DNA from: Dyella silvae
GTDB lineage: Bacteria; Pseudomonadota; Gammaproteobacteria; Xanthomonadales; Rhodanobacteraceae
Length of the DNA: 64,000 nt
Direction: 5' to 3'
Assembly (NCBI RefSeq): GCF_026421305.1
Contig: NZ_JAPJBQ010000011.1
Span: 16,528-80,527, forward strand
Position numbers and translations under genes: made by a program. Shown here piece by piece: positions 8,823 through 16,346 of this stretch (within the stretch, counting starts at the first letter, position 1; each line of letters opens with the position of its first letter). The notes under the pieces were generated by a model, which saw nothing but the letters and a program-made list of their open reading frames with translations, searched no databases and was not told the DNA's origin.

Positions 8823-9305
8823 ATGAGCAACACCGAACGACAGACGCTAGCGCGCAAGCTGGTCAGCTTCATGCGCGACGAAATTCCGCTGGCGCAGAAC
8901 ATGGATCTGCGCCTGCACAACTGCGACGAACGGCAGTTTTCCATGGCCGCGCCTCTCATGCCCAACGTGAACGACAAGGGGTGCGCGTTTGGCGGCAGCC
9001 TGGTGAGCACGATGACACTGACCGGCTGGGGTCTGGTGGAGCTGGAACTGCGCATGCGCGGGCTCGATTGCGACGTTTTCGTGGGCGAATCGACCGTGCG
9101 CTACCTCGAGCCGGTCTGGACCGACTTCGTCAGCGAGGCACGCCTGAGCGACGGCGCGGACTGGGCCACGTTTTTCGAAACGCTCGCCGCACGCGGCCGC
9201 GCCCGCATCGAAGTGACGTGCCAGGTACCGGGCACGGCAGAAAAGCCAGCCGCCACACTGTCAGCCCGATTCGTCGCCAAACGGCGCTCACCCGACGCCG
9301 TATGA
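8823..9305 (+). CDS. Thioesterase of the YiiD C-terminal type (hotdog fold)
   Basis: A 160-residue protein matching the putative thioesterase domain found at the C-terminus of YiiD. Key features are MPNVNDKGCAFGGSLVSTM, where the N-x-K-G-x-A-F-G-G core is typical, and VGESTVRYLEPVWTDFVSEA in the second half. It probably hydrolyses an acyl-CoA or acyl-ACP thioester; the substrate is unknown. The frame is open far upstream, but that region is element A, so the ATG at 8823 is used. The lipoprotein gene follows 53 bases later. Confidence 0.85.
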   Translation: MSNTERQTLARKLVSFMRDEIPLAQNMDLRLHNCDERQFSMAAPLMPNVNDKGCAFGGSLVSTMTLTGWGLVELELRMRGLDCDVFVGESTVRYLEPVWTDFVSEARLSDGADWATFFETLAARGRARIEVTCQVPGTAEKPAATLSARFVAKRRSPDAV

Positions 9306-9358
9306 AAACGCGGCCTCGCTTGGGCACAATGCGGGGTATCGCCCAAGGGGGAAGTTCC

Positions 9359-9772
9359 ATGCGCCGCATCCTGATCTTGCTGGTCACGCTCACCACGCTG
9401 CTGCTCGGCGGTTGCGCCACCGACCAGCGCAACGACGCGCTCACCACAACACTCAACGCCTACGCGCACACGGTGCGCTGGGGCGATTTCAACAGCGCGC
9501 TGCAGTTCGTCGATCCCAAAGTGCGCGAGGCGCATCCGATTCCCCCTCTGGAAATGTCCCGCTACCAGCAATACAAGGTGAGCGAATATGACGAGGGCAA
9601 GGGCCCGATTCCCAAAGGCGAGTTCGAAGTGACCCAGGTGGTGCAGATCAATCTGGTGAACGTGAACACCCAATCCGAGCGCACCGTGACCGATCACCAG
9701 ACCTGGCGCTATGACGCCGAGGGCAAGCACTGGTGGTTGGTGAGTGGGTTGCCGGATATCAGCCGGCAGTAA
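9359..9772 (+). CDS. Small lipoprotein, about 137 aa
   Basis: The N-terminus MRRILILLVTLTTLLLGGC is a lipoprotein signal peptide with the lipobox LLGGC; the cysteine would be lipidated and the protein anchored in the envelope. The mature part has no cysteine-rich or enzymatic motif. Its sequence (LNAYAHTVRWGDFNSALQFV, then TDHQTWRYDAEGKHWWLVSG) resembles small lipoproteins with a cystatin/NTF2-like fold, but I do not recognise a named family. The ATG at 9359 follows GGGGGAAG, a fair ribosome binding site. Function unknown. Confidence 0.8.
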   Translation: MRRILILLVTLTTLLLGGCATDQRNDALTTTLNAYAHTVRWGDFNSALQFVDPKVREAHPIPPLEMSRYQQYKVSEYDEGKGPIPKGEFEVTQVVQINLVNVNTQSERTVTDHQTWRYDAEGKHWWLVSGLPDISRQ

Positions 9773-9808
9773 CCGGCATCAGGCACACGACGGGCCGGCG
9801 GCAAAACA

Positions 9809-9838
9809 GCGTCATCCCCGCGCAGGCAGGGATGACGC
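9809..9838. repeat. Short CGTCATCCC-type palindrome
   Basis: GCGTCATCCC and GGGATGACGC pair around a short loop. The same unit occurs inside the mosaic blocks and at 19.1 kb. It lies after the lipoprotein stop and could end its transcript, but it has no T run. Confidence 0.6.
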
Positions 9839-9895
9839 GCGCGGGCCGCAGGCGCAAGAAAGCCAGCCCCAGCACCGCATGACCCCGCCAACCCG

Positions 9896-9901
9896 TATAA
9901 T
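9896..9901 (+). promoter_or_regulatory. Probable -10 box for the rhodanese-like gene
   Basis: A perfect TATAAT lies 54 bases before the ATG at 9956. A matching -35 is not obvious. The predicted leader would be about 48 bases long. Confidence 0.45.
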
Positions 9902-9955
9902 CGCCCGTTCTGTCCAACCCACGCGGCCCCTGGCTGCGCCTGCGGAAGCTTTCGA

Positions 9956-10402
9956 ATGAGCGATGTCCTGCACAAGCTGCCCGAGTTCATCGGCAACCAT
10001 CTCGCGCTCGTGGCGCTGTTTGTGGCCCTGCTGCTCGCCGTCATCGTGACGCAGCTGCTCTCGCTGTTCCGCAAGTACAAGGAACTGACTCCGGGCGGCC
10101 TGACCCTGCTGATCAATCGCGAAAGCCCGCTGATGGTGGACCTGTCCGCCTATGCGGACTACGAAAAGGCGCACGTGCCCGGTTCGCGCCACGTGGCCAT
10201 GAGCCAGTTCGATCCCGAGCAGAAGGACCTGGCCAAGGCCAAGGATCTGCCGGTGGTGCTGATCGACAAGGACGGCCGCGGCGCCAGCGAAAAGGCCGCA
10301 CAGCGTCTGGTCAAGGCGGGCTTCACCAAGGTCCACACCCTGGGCGGCGGCGTGCTCGCCTGGCAGCAGGCGCAGTTGCCTGTCGCGAAAGGCAAGAACT
10401 GA
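9956..10402 (+). CDS. Membrane-anchored rhodanese-like protein lacking the active cysteine (YibN-like)
   Basis: A 148-residue protein with one N-terminal membrane helix (HLALVALFVALLLAVIVTQLL) and a rhodanese-like domain (LMVDLSAYADYEKAHVPGSR, then VHTLGGGVLAWQQAQLPVA). In active rhodaneses the catalytic loop begins with cysteine after the central strand. Here that place reads VVLIDKDGRGASEKAA with no cysteine anywhere in the protein, so sulfur transfer is unlikely. Size and layout match E. coli YibN. It is preceded by a TATAAT box and ends in an AG/CT-rich hairpin shared with the convergent reductase gene. Confidence 0.82.
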   Translation: MSDVLHKLPEFIGNHLALVALFVALLLAVIVTQLLSLFRKYKELTPGGLTLLINRESPLMVDLSAYADYEKAHVPGSRHVAMSQFDPEQKDLAKAKDLPVVLIDKDGRGASEKAAQRLVKAGFTKVHTLGGGVLAWQQAQLPVAKGKN

Positions 10403-10497
10403 AGAAGTAAGAGTGAGGAGTTAGAAGTGAGAAGTGAGAGAGAGCCAGGCGCTATTCTCTCGTTACTCACTCCTCTTCACTCGTTTCTCGCTCCAAA
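10403..10497. repeat. AG/CT-rich hairpin repeat, copy 1
   Basis: A purine-rich arm (about 10410-10444, GAAGTGAGAAGTGAGAG) faces a pyrimidine-rich arm (about 10453-10494, CTCTCGTTACTCACTCC) across a short loop. A second copy lies at 29994-30078. It separates two convergent genes and may act as a two-way terminator. Its right arm is also coding: it supplies the last residues (ERETSEEE) and stop of the reductase. Confidence 0.75.
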
Positions 10498-11543
10498 ATC
10501 CCGGCGCGGCTGCCCAGGATCTGCGCCAGTACATCGGGCGCGTAGTCGAACGAGTCGTAGTAAAGCCGCTCTTCCGGCAGATTGGCCTCGATGAAGAGCT
10601 TGCGCCCCGCGTCGATCATCGCGGGCGGACCGCTCATGTAGACGTCATAGCCGGCGAGATCCGGCTGGTCTTCCAGCAGCGCCTCGTGCACCAGGCCCGC
10701 GCGTAGACCACTGGCAGCGGCCTGCTCGGGGTCGGAAATCACCGCCTGAAATACCAGGTCGTGGGCCGTGCGTGCCCAGCCTTCGGCGAGTTCGCGCAGG
10801 TAAAGGTCGGCCGTGTTGCGCGCACCCCAGTACACCCGCATGGGGCGCCGGGTGCCCAGCGCAAGGAAATGCTCCACGATCGCCTTCACTGGCGCGAAGC
10901 CAGTGCCACCTGCCATGAAGATCATTGGCCGCTCGGAATCCTCGCGCGGCACAAAGGTACCCAGCGGCCCTTCGATGCGCAGCGCCTCGCCCTCTTTCAG
11001 CGCGTCGTTCACCCATGAGGTAAAACCGCCGCCGGCCACGTGCCGCACGTGCATTTCGATCGTGCCGTCCGGCTGGGGATGATTGGCGATGGAAAACGGG
11101 CGTCGCCGCCCCTCATCCAGCAACACATCAAGATACTGGCCCGGGAGCCAGGTGAGCCGCGCCTGCCCCGGAGCGGGCTTCAGGTGCAGACCCACGACAT
11201 CGGGCGCCAGCATCCATTTGCGCGACACCACCACGTCCAGCCGTCGACGCACGATGTCCTCTACCGAGGTCACTTCGCGCGCTTCGATGCGTAAGTCGCT
11301 ACAGGGCACCGCCTGGCACAACAGGATGGCGTGTTGCGAGGGCGCCGTGCCGCTCAGGGCCAGCGGCGGATTGCGCGGATAAACACAACCACCCTCCAGC
11401 AGCGTAGCCTTGCAGCTGCCACATACGCCGGCACGACAGGAATACGGCAACGCGATGCCGGCCCGCTGCGCGGCTTCCAGCACGGTTTCGCCAGGCGCCA
11501 CCGGGAATTGGCGGCCCGAAGATTGAATGGTGACAATAAACAC
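10467..11543 (-). CDS. Ferredoxin-NAD(P)H reductase (CDP-6-deoxyglucoseen reductase-like)
   Basis: A 358-residue flavoprotein with three parts in order: a plant-type [2Fe-2S] ferredoxin domain (residues 1-90, PYSCRAGVCGSCKATLL with a later cysteine near ILLCQAVPC), an FAD domain (GQYLDVLLDEGRRRPFSIAN) and an NAD domain (MIFMAGGTGFAPVKAIVEHF, ending YYDSFDYAP). It moves electrons from NAD(P)H to an oxygenase or reductase partner not encoded nearby. In Xanthomonadales such proteins are usually named CDP-6-deoxy-delta-3,4-glucoseen reductase, but no deoxysugar genes are present. It starts with GTG at 11543, two bases from element B, with no ribosome binding site. Its C-terminus is encoded by the AG/CT hairpin repeat. 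Confidence 0.87.
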   Translation of the reverse strand: MFIVTIQSSGRQFPVAPGETVLEAAQRAGIALPYSCRAGVCGSCKATLLEGGCVYPRNPPLALSGTAPSQHAILLCQAVPCSDLRIEAREVTSVEDIVRRRLDVVVSRKWMLAPDVVGLHLKPAPGQARLTWLPGQYLDVLLDEGRRRPFSIANHPQPDGTIEMHVRHVAGGGFTSWVNDALKEGEALRIEGPLGTFVPREDSERPMIFMAGGTGFAPVKAIVEHFLALGTRRPMRVYWGARNTADLYLRELAEGWARTAHDLVFQAVISDPEQAAASGLRAGLVHEALLEDQPDLAGYDVYMSGPPAMIDAGRKLFIEANLPEERLYYDSFDYAPDVLAQILGSRAGILERETSEEE

Positions 11544-11545
11544 TA

Positions 11546-11813
11546 GGGGTGCTCTGTTCTATGAAACGCGGGTGTCACCGGCTCTGTCTGCCCGCAGATG
11601 TGTGTCGCGTCGGTGAAGGCTGGCTGGCCGCCTGTCGAGACGACGTGGCGCGCAGCAGCCGGCAGACAGAGCGGCCTTGCGGGTGATGTCCAGAAAGCCC
11701 GCAGGCCGCGGTGTGCGGCTTGCCCAGGCAGCCAGCCTGGGCTGCGCCACACCCCACATCCTGCAAGCTTTCTGGACATCATGCCACCCACGTTTCATAG
11801 AACAGATCACCCC
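11546..11813. repeat. Branched palindromic element, copy B (opposite orientation)
   Basis: A 268-base element with outer arms at 11546-11574 and 11785-11813 (GGGGTG then TCTGTTCTATGAAACG, about 27 of 29 positions paired). It encloses one hairpin based on CTCTGTCTGC (from 11578) and one based on GATGTCCAGAAAGC (to about 11780). The hairpin order is the reverse of copies A and C, so it is inserted in the opposite direction. It fills the divergent interval between the reductase and the thioesterase. Confidence 0.85.
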
Positions 11814-11876
11814 GAACATTGTCGCGGCTACAACGGTCGAACGACAATGTGGGCCCCCTCGCGAGAATCAACCACC

Positions 11877-12317
11877 ATGGCTATCTGGAAGCAGGACACC
11901 TCGCTCGACCGCCTCAACGGCATGAGCGCCAACACCATGATGGAGACGCTGGGCATCCGCTTTACCGAGACCGGTGATGACTGGCTCCGGGGCACCATGC
12001 CGGTGGATCACCGCACCCATCAGCCTTATGGCTTGCTGCATGGTGGCGCCTCCGTAGTGCTGGCCGAGACGCTGGGCAGCATGGCCGCCATGCTGACGCT
12101 CGACCCCGCGCAGGAAGCGGCGGTGGGCCTGGACATCAACGCCAACCACATCCGTGGCGTGCGCAGCGGCACGGTGACCGGTACCGCACGCGCGGTGCAT
12201 ATCGGCCGCTCCACGCAGGTGTGGGAAATCCGCATCGAAACCGAAGTGGGAGAGCTGGTATGCATTTCGCGTATCACCATGGCGGTGATTCCGGCTCGCG
12301 CGGTAGCGCCACGTTGA
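11877..12317 (+). CDS. Hotdog-fold acyl-CoA thioesterase (PaaI/YdiI type)
   Basis: A 146-residue single-domain thioesterase. The motif QPYGLLHGGASVVLAETLGS contains the H-G-G and downstream E of the YdiI/PaaI group; the C-terminal half VWEIRIETEVGELVCISRIT is also typical. The family hydrolyses aromatic or acyl-CoA thioesters such as 1,4-dihydroxy-2-naphthoyl-CoA; the substrate here is unknown. The ATG at 11877 is chosen because the frame upstream runs through element B. The end overlaps the start region of srkA, suggesting coupled translation. Confidence 0.87.
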   Translation: MAIWKQDTSLDRLNGMSANTMMETLGIRFTETGDDWLRGTMPVDHRTHQPYGLLHGGASVVLAETLGSMAAMLTLDPAQEAAVGLDINANHIRGVRSGTVTGTARAVHIGRSTQVWEIRIETEVGELVCISRITMAVIPARAVAPR

Positions 12318-13258
12318 GTCTCGAAGCTCCTTACGCATCGCTCGACCCCGATCGTGTGCTCGACGCCGTGACGGCGTGCGGCTTGTGGCCGGATGGCCGC
12401 CTGCTCGCGCTCAACAGCTACGAAAACCGCGTATGGCAGGTAGGCATCGAGGATGCCTCGCCGGTCATCGCCAAATTCTATCGCCCCTATCGCTGGAGCG
12501 ATGCGGCCATTCTGGAAGAGCACGCCTTCGCGCTCGAGCTCGCTGCCGACGACCTGCCGGTGGTCGCACCATTGGTATTTGGTGGCCGCACGCTGCTGCA
12601 CCACGAGGGCTTTCGCTACGCGCTCACACCACGACGCGGCGGCCGTGCGCCGTCGCTGGAGTCGGCCGAACAACTCGAATGGCTTGGACGTCTGATTGCA
12701 CGCATCCACAGCGTGGGCGCCAGGCAACCGTTCCAGCATCGTGGGCGCATAGATCGCGCCACGCTGATCGAGCAACCGATGAGCGCCGTGCTGTCGTCAT
12801 CCCTGTTGCCGCCTTCGCTGCACGCCGCGTATCGCGCTGCGGCCGAGAGAGTGGATCAGGCCGTTGCCCATCGTTTTGAAGCCGTCGGCCCGGTACGTCA
12901 GTTACGCCTGCATGGAGACTGCCACCCAGGCAACGTGCTGTGGACCGATACGGGCCCGCACTTTGTCGATCTCGACGACGCGCGCATGGGCCCCGCCGTG
13001 CAGGACCTTTGGATGCTCGCCAACGATGAGGCGGCCATGCAGGCCCTGCTCGACGGCTACCAGCAAATGCGCGACTTCGACTTCAGCGAGCTCGCCCTGG
13101 TTCCTGCCTTGCGCGCCATGCGCCAGCTGCACTATGCGGGCTGGATCGCCACCCGCTGGCACGACCCGGCCTTCCCCGCCGCCTTCCCGTTCGTGGCCGA
13201 GCCGCGCTGGTGGGAGCAGCACATCACTGACCTGCACGAACTGGCGGACGAGCTCTAG
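12260..13258 (+). CDS. srkA: Stress response kinase SrkA (YihE family)
   Basis: A protein kinase-like phosphotransferase of the RdoA/YihE family, which protects stressed cells from death. Recognisable parts are LLALNSYENRVWQVGIED (N-lobe), VIAKFYRPYRW (lysine strand), ILEEHAFALEL, the catalytic loop LHGDCHPGNVLW and the metal-binding FVDLDDARMGPAVQDLW. The start is uncertain. The ATG at 12260 has GGGAGAG upstream but gives 332 residues and a 58-base overlap with the thioesterase. A TTG at 12314 overlaps the thioesterase stop and gives 314 residues, with an N-terminus aligned to E. coli. The stop codon lies within branched element C. Confidence 0.92.
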   Translation: MHFAYHHGGDSGSRGSATLSLEAPYASLDPDRVLDAVTACGLWPDGRLLALNSYENRVWQVGIEDASPVIAKFYRPYRWSDAAILEEHAFALELAADDLPVVAPLVFGGRTLLHHEGFRYALTPRRGGRAPSLESAEQLEWLGRLIARIHSVGARQPFQHRGRIDRATLIEQPMSAVLSSSLLPPSLHAAYRAAAERVDQAVAHRFEAVGPVRQLRLHGDCHPGNVLWTDTGPHFVDLDDARMGPAVQDLWMLANDEAAMQALLDGYQQMRDFDFSELALVPALRAMRQLHYAGWIATRWHDPAFPAAFPFVAEPRWWEQHITDLHELADEL

Positions 13259-13546
13259 GGATGCTCTGAACAAGTTTGCGCAGCCGCCATGATGTCTGGA
13301 AGACCCGCCGCCTGTGTTGTACGGCGCCGGGAAGACTGGCCGTCTTGCCAAGCCGTGCGGCGCAGGCGGCGGGCCTTCCAGACATCACCATAACCCTTAA
13401 ATAATCCGGCGATGGCCGGCTCTGTCTGCCCGCATCTCTTCGGGGCGCCGGCTCGACAGACCGCCAGTCTGCCTTCGCCGACTCCCCTGCGATCTGCGCG
13501 CAGACAGAGCCGGTGGCGGCTGCGCAAACTTGTTCAGAGTATCCCT
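13257..13546. repeat. Branched palindromic element, copy C
   Basis: A 290-base element with outer arms at 13257-13288 and 13515-13546 (AGGGATGCTCTGAAC..., 32 bp with a single G-T). It encloses hairpin 1 (13291-13386, base GATGTCTGGAAG, about 24 bp with one mismatch) and hairpin 2 (13415-13513, base CCGGCTCTGTCTGC). The tips carry AAGAC-TGGCC-GTCTT and CAGAC-CGCCA-GTCTG. The left arm includes the last two bases of the srkA stop codon, so the element abuts the gene. Confidence 0.87.
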
Positions 13547-13649
13547 AGCGGCATGTCCCTGTACGGCACCCGACGAAACGCCAACCGGCTCTGGTAACAC
13601 GGCGGTGGCGATCCGCTAAGCTCGCCGCTTTCGACCCTGGATCTGGCAC

Positions 13650-14084
13650 GTGCGCAATTTCCTTTTCCGACTTATCGGCATCCTCGAGGTGGCGGGTGGC
13701 TTCTTCGGCATGGTGAACATGCTGCGCCGGCTGTTGCCCTTCGGATCGCACGACTCGCTGGTGGCGGTGATCGGTCTGGTGCTGTACGTGTTCGTGATGG
13801 TGGCGGGTGTGCTGTTGCTGGAAGGTAGCGAGCGCGGCGTATCGCTCTCGGGCTGGGCACAGGTGCTGCAGCTGCCGCTGATCGCTACGCCGATCCTGAG
13901 TTATGCGCTGTTCTCTGGTGGCTACGTGAATGTCTACGCCACGCTGCATTTGCCGGTGAGCCTTGGGCTGGATTGGCATTTCGGCAGCGAGGGGTTTGTG
14001 TTGGCGGTGGCGGGGCCTTCTGTATCGAGGTTGGGTATTAATTTGCTGGCGTTGTTGTCGTGGTTGGCGTTGCGGATTCGCTGA
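13650..14084 (+). CDS. Hypothetical membrane protein, 144 aa
   Basis: No named family recognised. Four or so hydrophobic segments are visible: FLFRLIGILEVAGGFFGMV, then LVAVIGLVLYVFVMVAGVLLL, then QLPLIATPILSYALFSGG, and a C-terminal INLLALLSWLAL. The start is GTG at 13650. The last ~30 codons are rich in G and T, with TTG used for most leucines, unlike neighbouring genes; this end faces mosaic block 1. An inner membrane location is inferred; function unknown. Confidence 0.65.
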   Translation: MRNFLFRLIGILEVAGGFFGMVNMLRRLLPFGSHDSLVAVIGLVLYVFVMVAGVLLLEGSERGVSLSGWAQVLQLPLIATPILSYALFSGGYVNVYATLHLPVSLGLDWHFGSEGFVLAVAGPSVSRLGINLLALLSWLALRIR

Positions 14085-14156
14085 GTTTTCTTTTGTTGGT
14101 CGTTGATTGAGCTCGTGGCTTCGCCACAAGTGGCTGAGTTAGCGCAACGCTTGCGC

Positions 14157-15060
14157 TTCTAGCTCCCTCTCCCCTCCGGGGAGAGGGTTGGGGTGAGGGG
14201 CGGGTGCTCGCGGTAACGTAGATTTCCCTCACCGTCATCCCTGCGAAAGCAGGGATCCAGTGACTTTGCTCTAGTGTGGGGTTTCCGCGACCTGGCTCGC
14301 CTGCGGCGGGCTTCCGACCTCCTGCCGGAGGCCGGGTCACTTTTCTTTGCGTGCTCAAAGAAAAGTAACCAAAAGAAAGAGCACCCCACTTGGCGCTTGC
14401 CGGGCTGATAGCCCGGCAAGTCCGTGAGGGTTGGCCGGGCTTTTCGACAGGGCTTCCTGCCCTGACGAAAAGGGATCGGCATCCATGCCGATCCCCCTGC
14501 GGGCCTGATCGTCCAACCCTCACCGCCGCACAGGGGCCCCTCAGATCAAAAGTACACGGCTCGTGCCGCTGGCGCGGCACATCGCATCACCTCATATCGC
14601 GTGCTTTTTTTGTAGGAGCGCACTTGTGCGCGACCAGCCGACGGAGCGGCAACGATGGGACGCGGCGGTCGCGCACAAGTGCGCTCCTACAGTGAAATCA
14701 TGGGCATGGGGAAACCACGGCCGCAGCTTCTGGGGCGCCTCGCGCGCCGCTCTAGCTCTGGCTCTTGACCTCCGGGCCCCTATGGCGCGCCATCGGGGTG
14801 GCCTTTCTCTTGGTTACTTCTCTTTGGCCACGCAAAGAGAAGTGACCCGCTGTCCGGCAGGACAGCGGAAGCCCGCCGCAGGCGAGCCAGGGTGCGGAAC
14901 TCTGAAAAGAGCGAAAGGCACTGGATGACCAGCCTTCGGCTGTTGTGAAGCGCTTCCAGCTTCCGCTGGGATGACGGTGAGGGGAATGAGCGTTACCGCG
15001 AGCACCCCCCTCACCCCAACCCTCTCCCCGAAGGGGAGAGGGAGCTAAAAGCATCGCCGA
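14157..15060. repeat. Mosaic palindrome block 1 (no gene)
   Basis: The 14085-15146 interval carries no convincing gene. It opens with the CCCTCTCCCC palindrome plus GTTGGGGTGAGGGG and ends (about 15009-15047) with the same unit inverted. Between them lie a CGTCATCCC-type unit, a module reading GGGTCACTTTTCTTTGCGTG with its inverted counterpart near 14815-14860, a conserved ~200-base module (14389-14586), and the GTAG hairpin at 14611-14691. Outer units are mirrored about the centre, so the block is a large imperfect inverted repeat built of smaller palindromes. Confidence 0.85.
14611..14691. repeat. REP-like hairpin with GTAG head
   Basis: TGTAGGAGCGCACTTGTGCG continues to a perfect 25 bp stem with the right arm ending CGCTCCTACA. 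The GTAG beginning and layout match the REP sequences of Pseudomonas and Stenotrophomonas that are mobilised by RAYT transposases. No RAYT gene lies in the window. Confidence 0.8.
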
Positions 15061-15134
15061 CTCGCGTCCCCATACCTTCAGCATCACAAATACAGCCACC
15101 CACAGCCCCAACCAGACCACCCTCCCACACCAGT

Positions 15135-15140
15135 TATCAT
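15135..15140 (+). promoter_or_regulatory. Probable -10 box of rlmI, suggesting a leaderless transcript
   Basis: TATCAT lies six bases before the ATG at 15147, placing the expected transcription start at the start codon. No ribosome binding site is present. The -35 region is weak. Confidence 0.38.
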
Positions 15141-15146
15141 GTGCGG

Positions 15147-16322
15147 ATGAGTACCCCCGATTCCCCCTCCCCCACCATCCGCCTCAAAACCGACCGCGCC
15201 CCCGGCCACCCCTGGGTGTGGTCCGCCCAAGTGCACAAGCCCGAAACGCGGCTGCCCCCCGGTTCCGTCGTCAATGTGGAAGACGCCAAAGGCCGCTTCG
15301 TAGGCCGCGGTTTCTGGAATGGCCACGCCCGTATCGCGCTGCGCCTGTTGACCACCGACCCGGATGAGGCCATCGACACCGACTGGATCACCGCACGCAT
15401 CGACCGCGCCGTGGCATTGCGCCAGGACTGGCTGCAGCTCGATCACGTGAGCGATGCCTGGCGCGTGGTGCACAGCGAAGGCGATGGACTCTCCGGCCTC
15501 GTGGTGGATCGCTACGCCGACATCCTGGTGATCGAGTACTTCGCCGCCGGCATGTGGCGCTTCCGCGAAGCCATCCATGCCGCGCTGCTCCGCCACTTCC
15601 CCGGCGCGCGCCTGTACTGGTTCGCCGAGACGCATGTGCAGAAGCAGGAATCGTTCGACTGCCGCATGGCCGAAGCACCCGCGCCGGTGGAAGTTCATGA
15701 GCACGGCCTGCGTTTTCATGCGGCACCCGGCTACGGCCACAAGACCGGCTTCTTCGCCGACCAGCGCGAGAACCGCCATCACTTCGCGCGACTCGCCAAG
15801 GGCCGCCGCGTGCTTGATCTTTGCTGCAACGCGGGCGGCTTTGCCGTTCATGCGCTGGCCGCCGGTGCGCGCGAAGCGATCGGCGTCGACATGGACCCTG
15901 GCATTCTGGAAATCGCCCGCGCCAACGCTGCGGCGAATGATGTGCCGGCGGTGTTCGAGCAAGGCGATATCTTCGACTGGCTGCGCAACGCGGTGGCACG
16001 CGGCGAGCAGTTTGATGCGGTGATTCTCGACCCGGCCAAACTCACGCGCGATCGCAACAAAGTTATGGACGCGCTGAAGAAATACTTCGTGATGAATCGC
16101 CTGGCGCTCGACGTGATTCCGCCGGGCGGCCTGCTGCTGACCTGCTCGTGCACCGGTCTGGTCAGCGAAGGCGATTTCCTGGAAATGCTGCGCCGCGTGG
16201 CACTCAATGCGGGGCGCGAGATCCAGGTGCTGCACGTGGCCGGCGCCGGTGCGGACCATCCGTTCCGCAGCGATGTGCCGGAGGGGCGTTACCTGAAGGC
16301 TGTGTTCTGCCGTGTGATGTAA
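15147..16322 (+). CDS. rlmI: 23S rRNA (cytosine-C5) methyltransferase, RlmI type
   Basis: A class I SAM-dependent methyltransferase with an N-terminal PUA RNA-binding domain (APGHPWVWSAQV, then GRFVGRGFWN), a linker beta domain (RYADILVIEYFAAG) and the catalytic domain. GKRVLDLCCNAGGFAV-type sequence (here GRRVLDLCCNAGGFAV) is the SAM-binding motif I, FDAVILDPAKLTR is motif IV and LLTCSCTG carries the likely catalytic cysteine. RlmI methylates C1962 of 23S rRNA. Two near starts exist (GTG 15141, ATG 15147); the ATG is preferred. Predicted to be leaderless. The DUF2252 gene follows 24 bases later. Confidence 0.9.
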   Translation: MSTPDSPSPTIRLKTDRAPGHPWVWSAQVHKPETRLPPGSVVNVEDAKGRFVGRGFWNGHARIALRLLTTDPDEAIDTDWITARIDRAVALRQDWLQLDHVSDAWRVVHSEGDGLSGLVVDRYADILVIEYFAAGMWRFREAIHAALLRHFPGARLYWFAETHVQKQESFDCRMAEAPAPVEVHEHGLRFHAAPGYGHKTGFFADQRENRHHFARLAKGRRVLDLCCNAGGFAVHALAAGAREAIGVDMDPGILEIARANAAANDVPAVFEQGDIFDWLRNAVARGEQFDAVILDPAKLTRDRNKVMDALKKYFVMNRLALDVIPPGGLLLTCSCTGLVSEGDFLEMLRRVALNAGREIQVLHVAGAGADHPFRSDVPEGRYLKAVFCRVM

Positions 16323-16346
16323 CCACCCGCTCGTGGAGGACGTGAC

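Noticed and set aside
10467..11543. Deoxysugar biosynthesis cluster suggested by the usual name of the reductase
   Set aside because: No other nucleotide-sugar genes are nearby; the name reflects annotation habit, and a general ferredoxin-reductase role fits better.
14157..15060. Small genes in mosaic block 1 (and likewise in blocks 2-4)
   Set aside because: All frames are translations of palindromes, are found on both strands, and end or start in repeat units.
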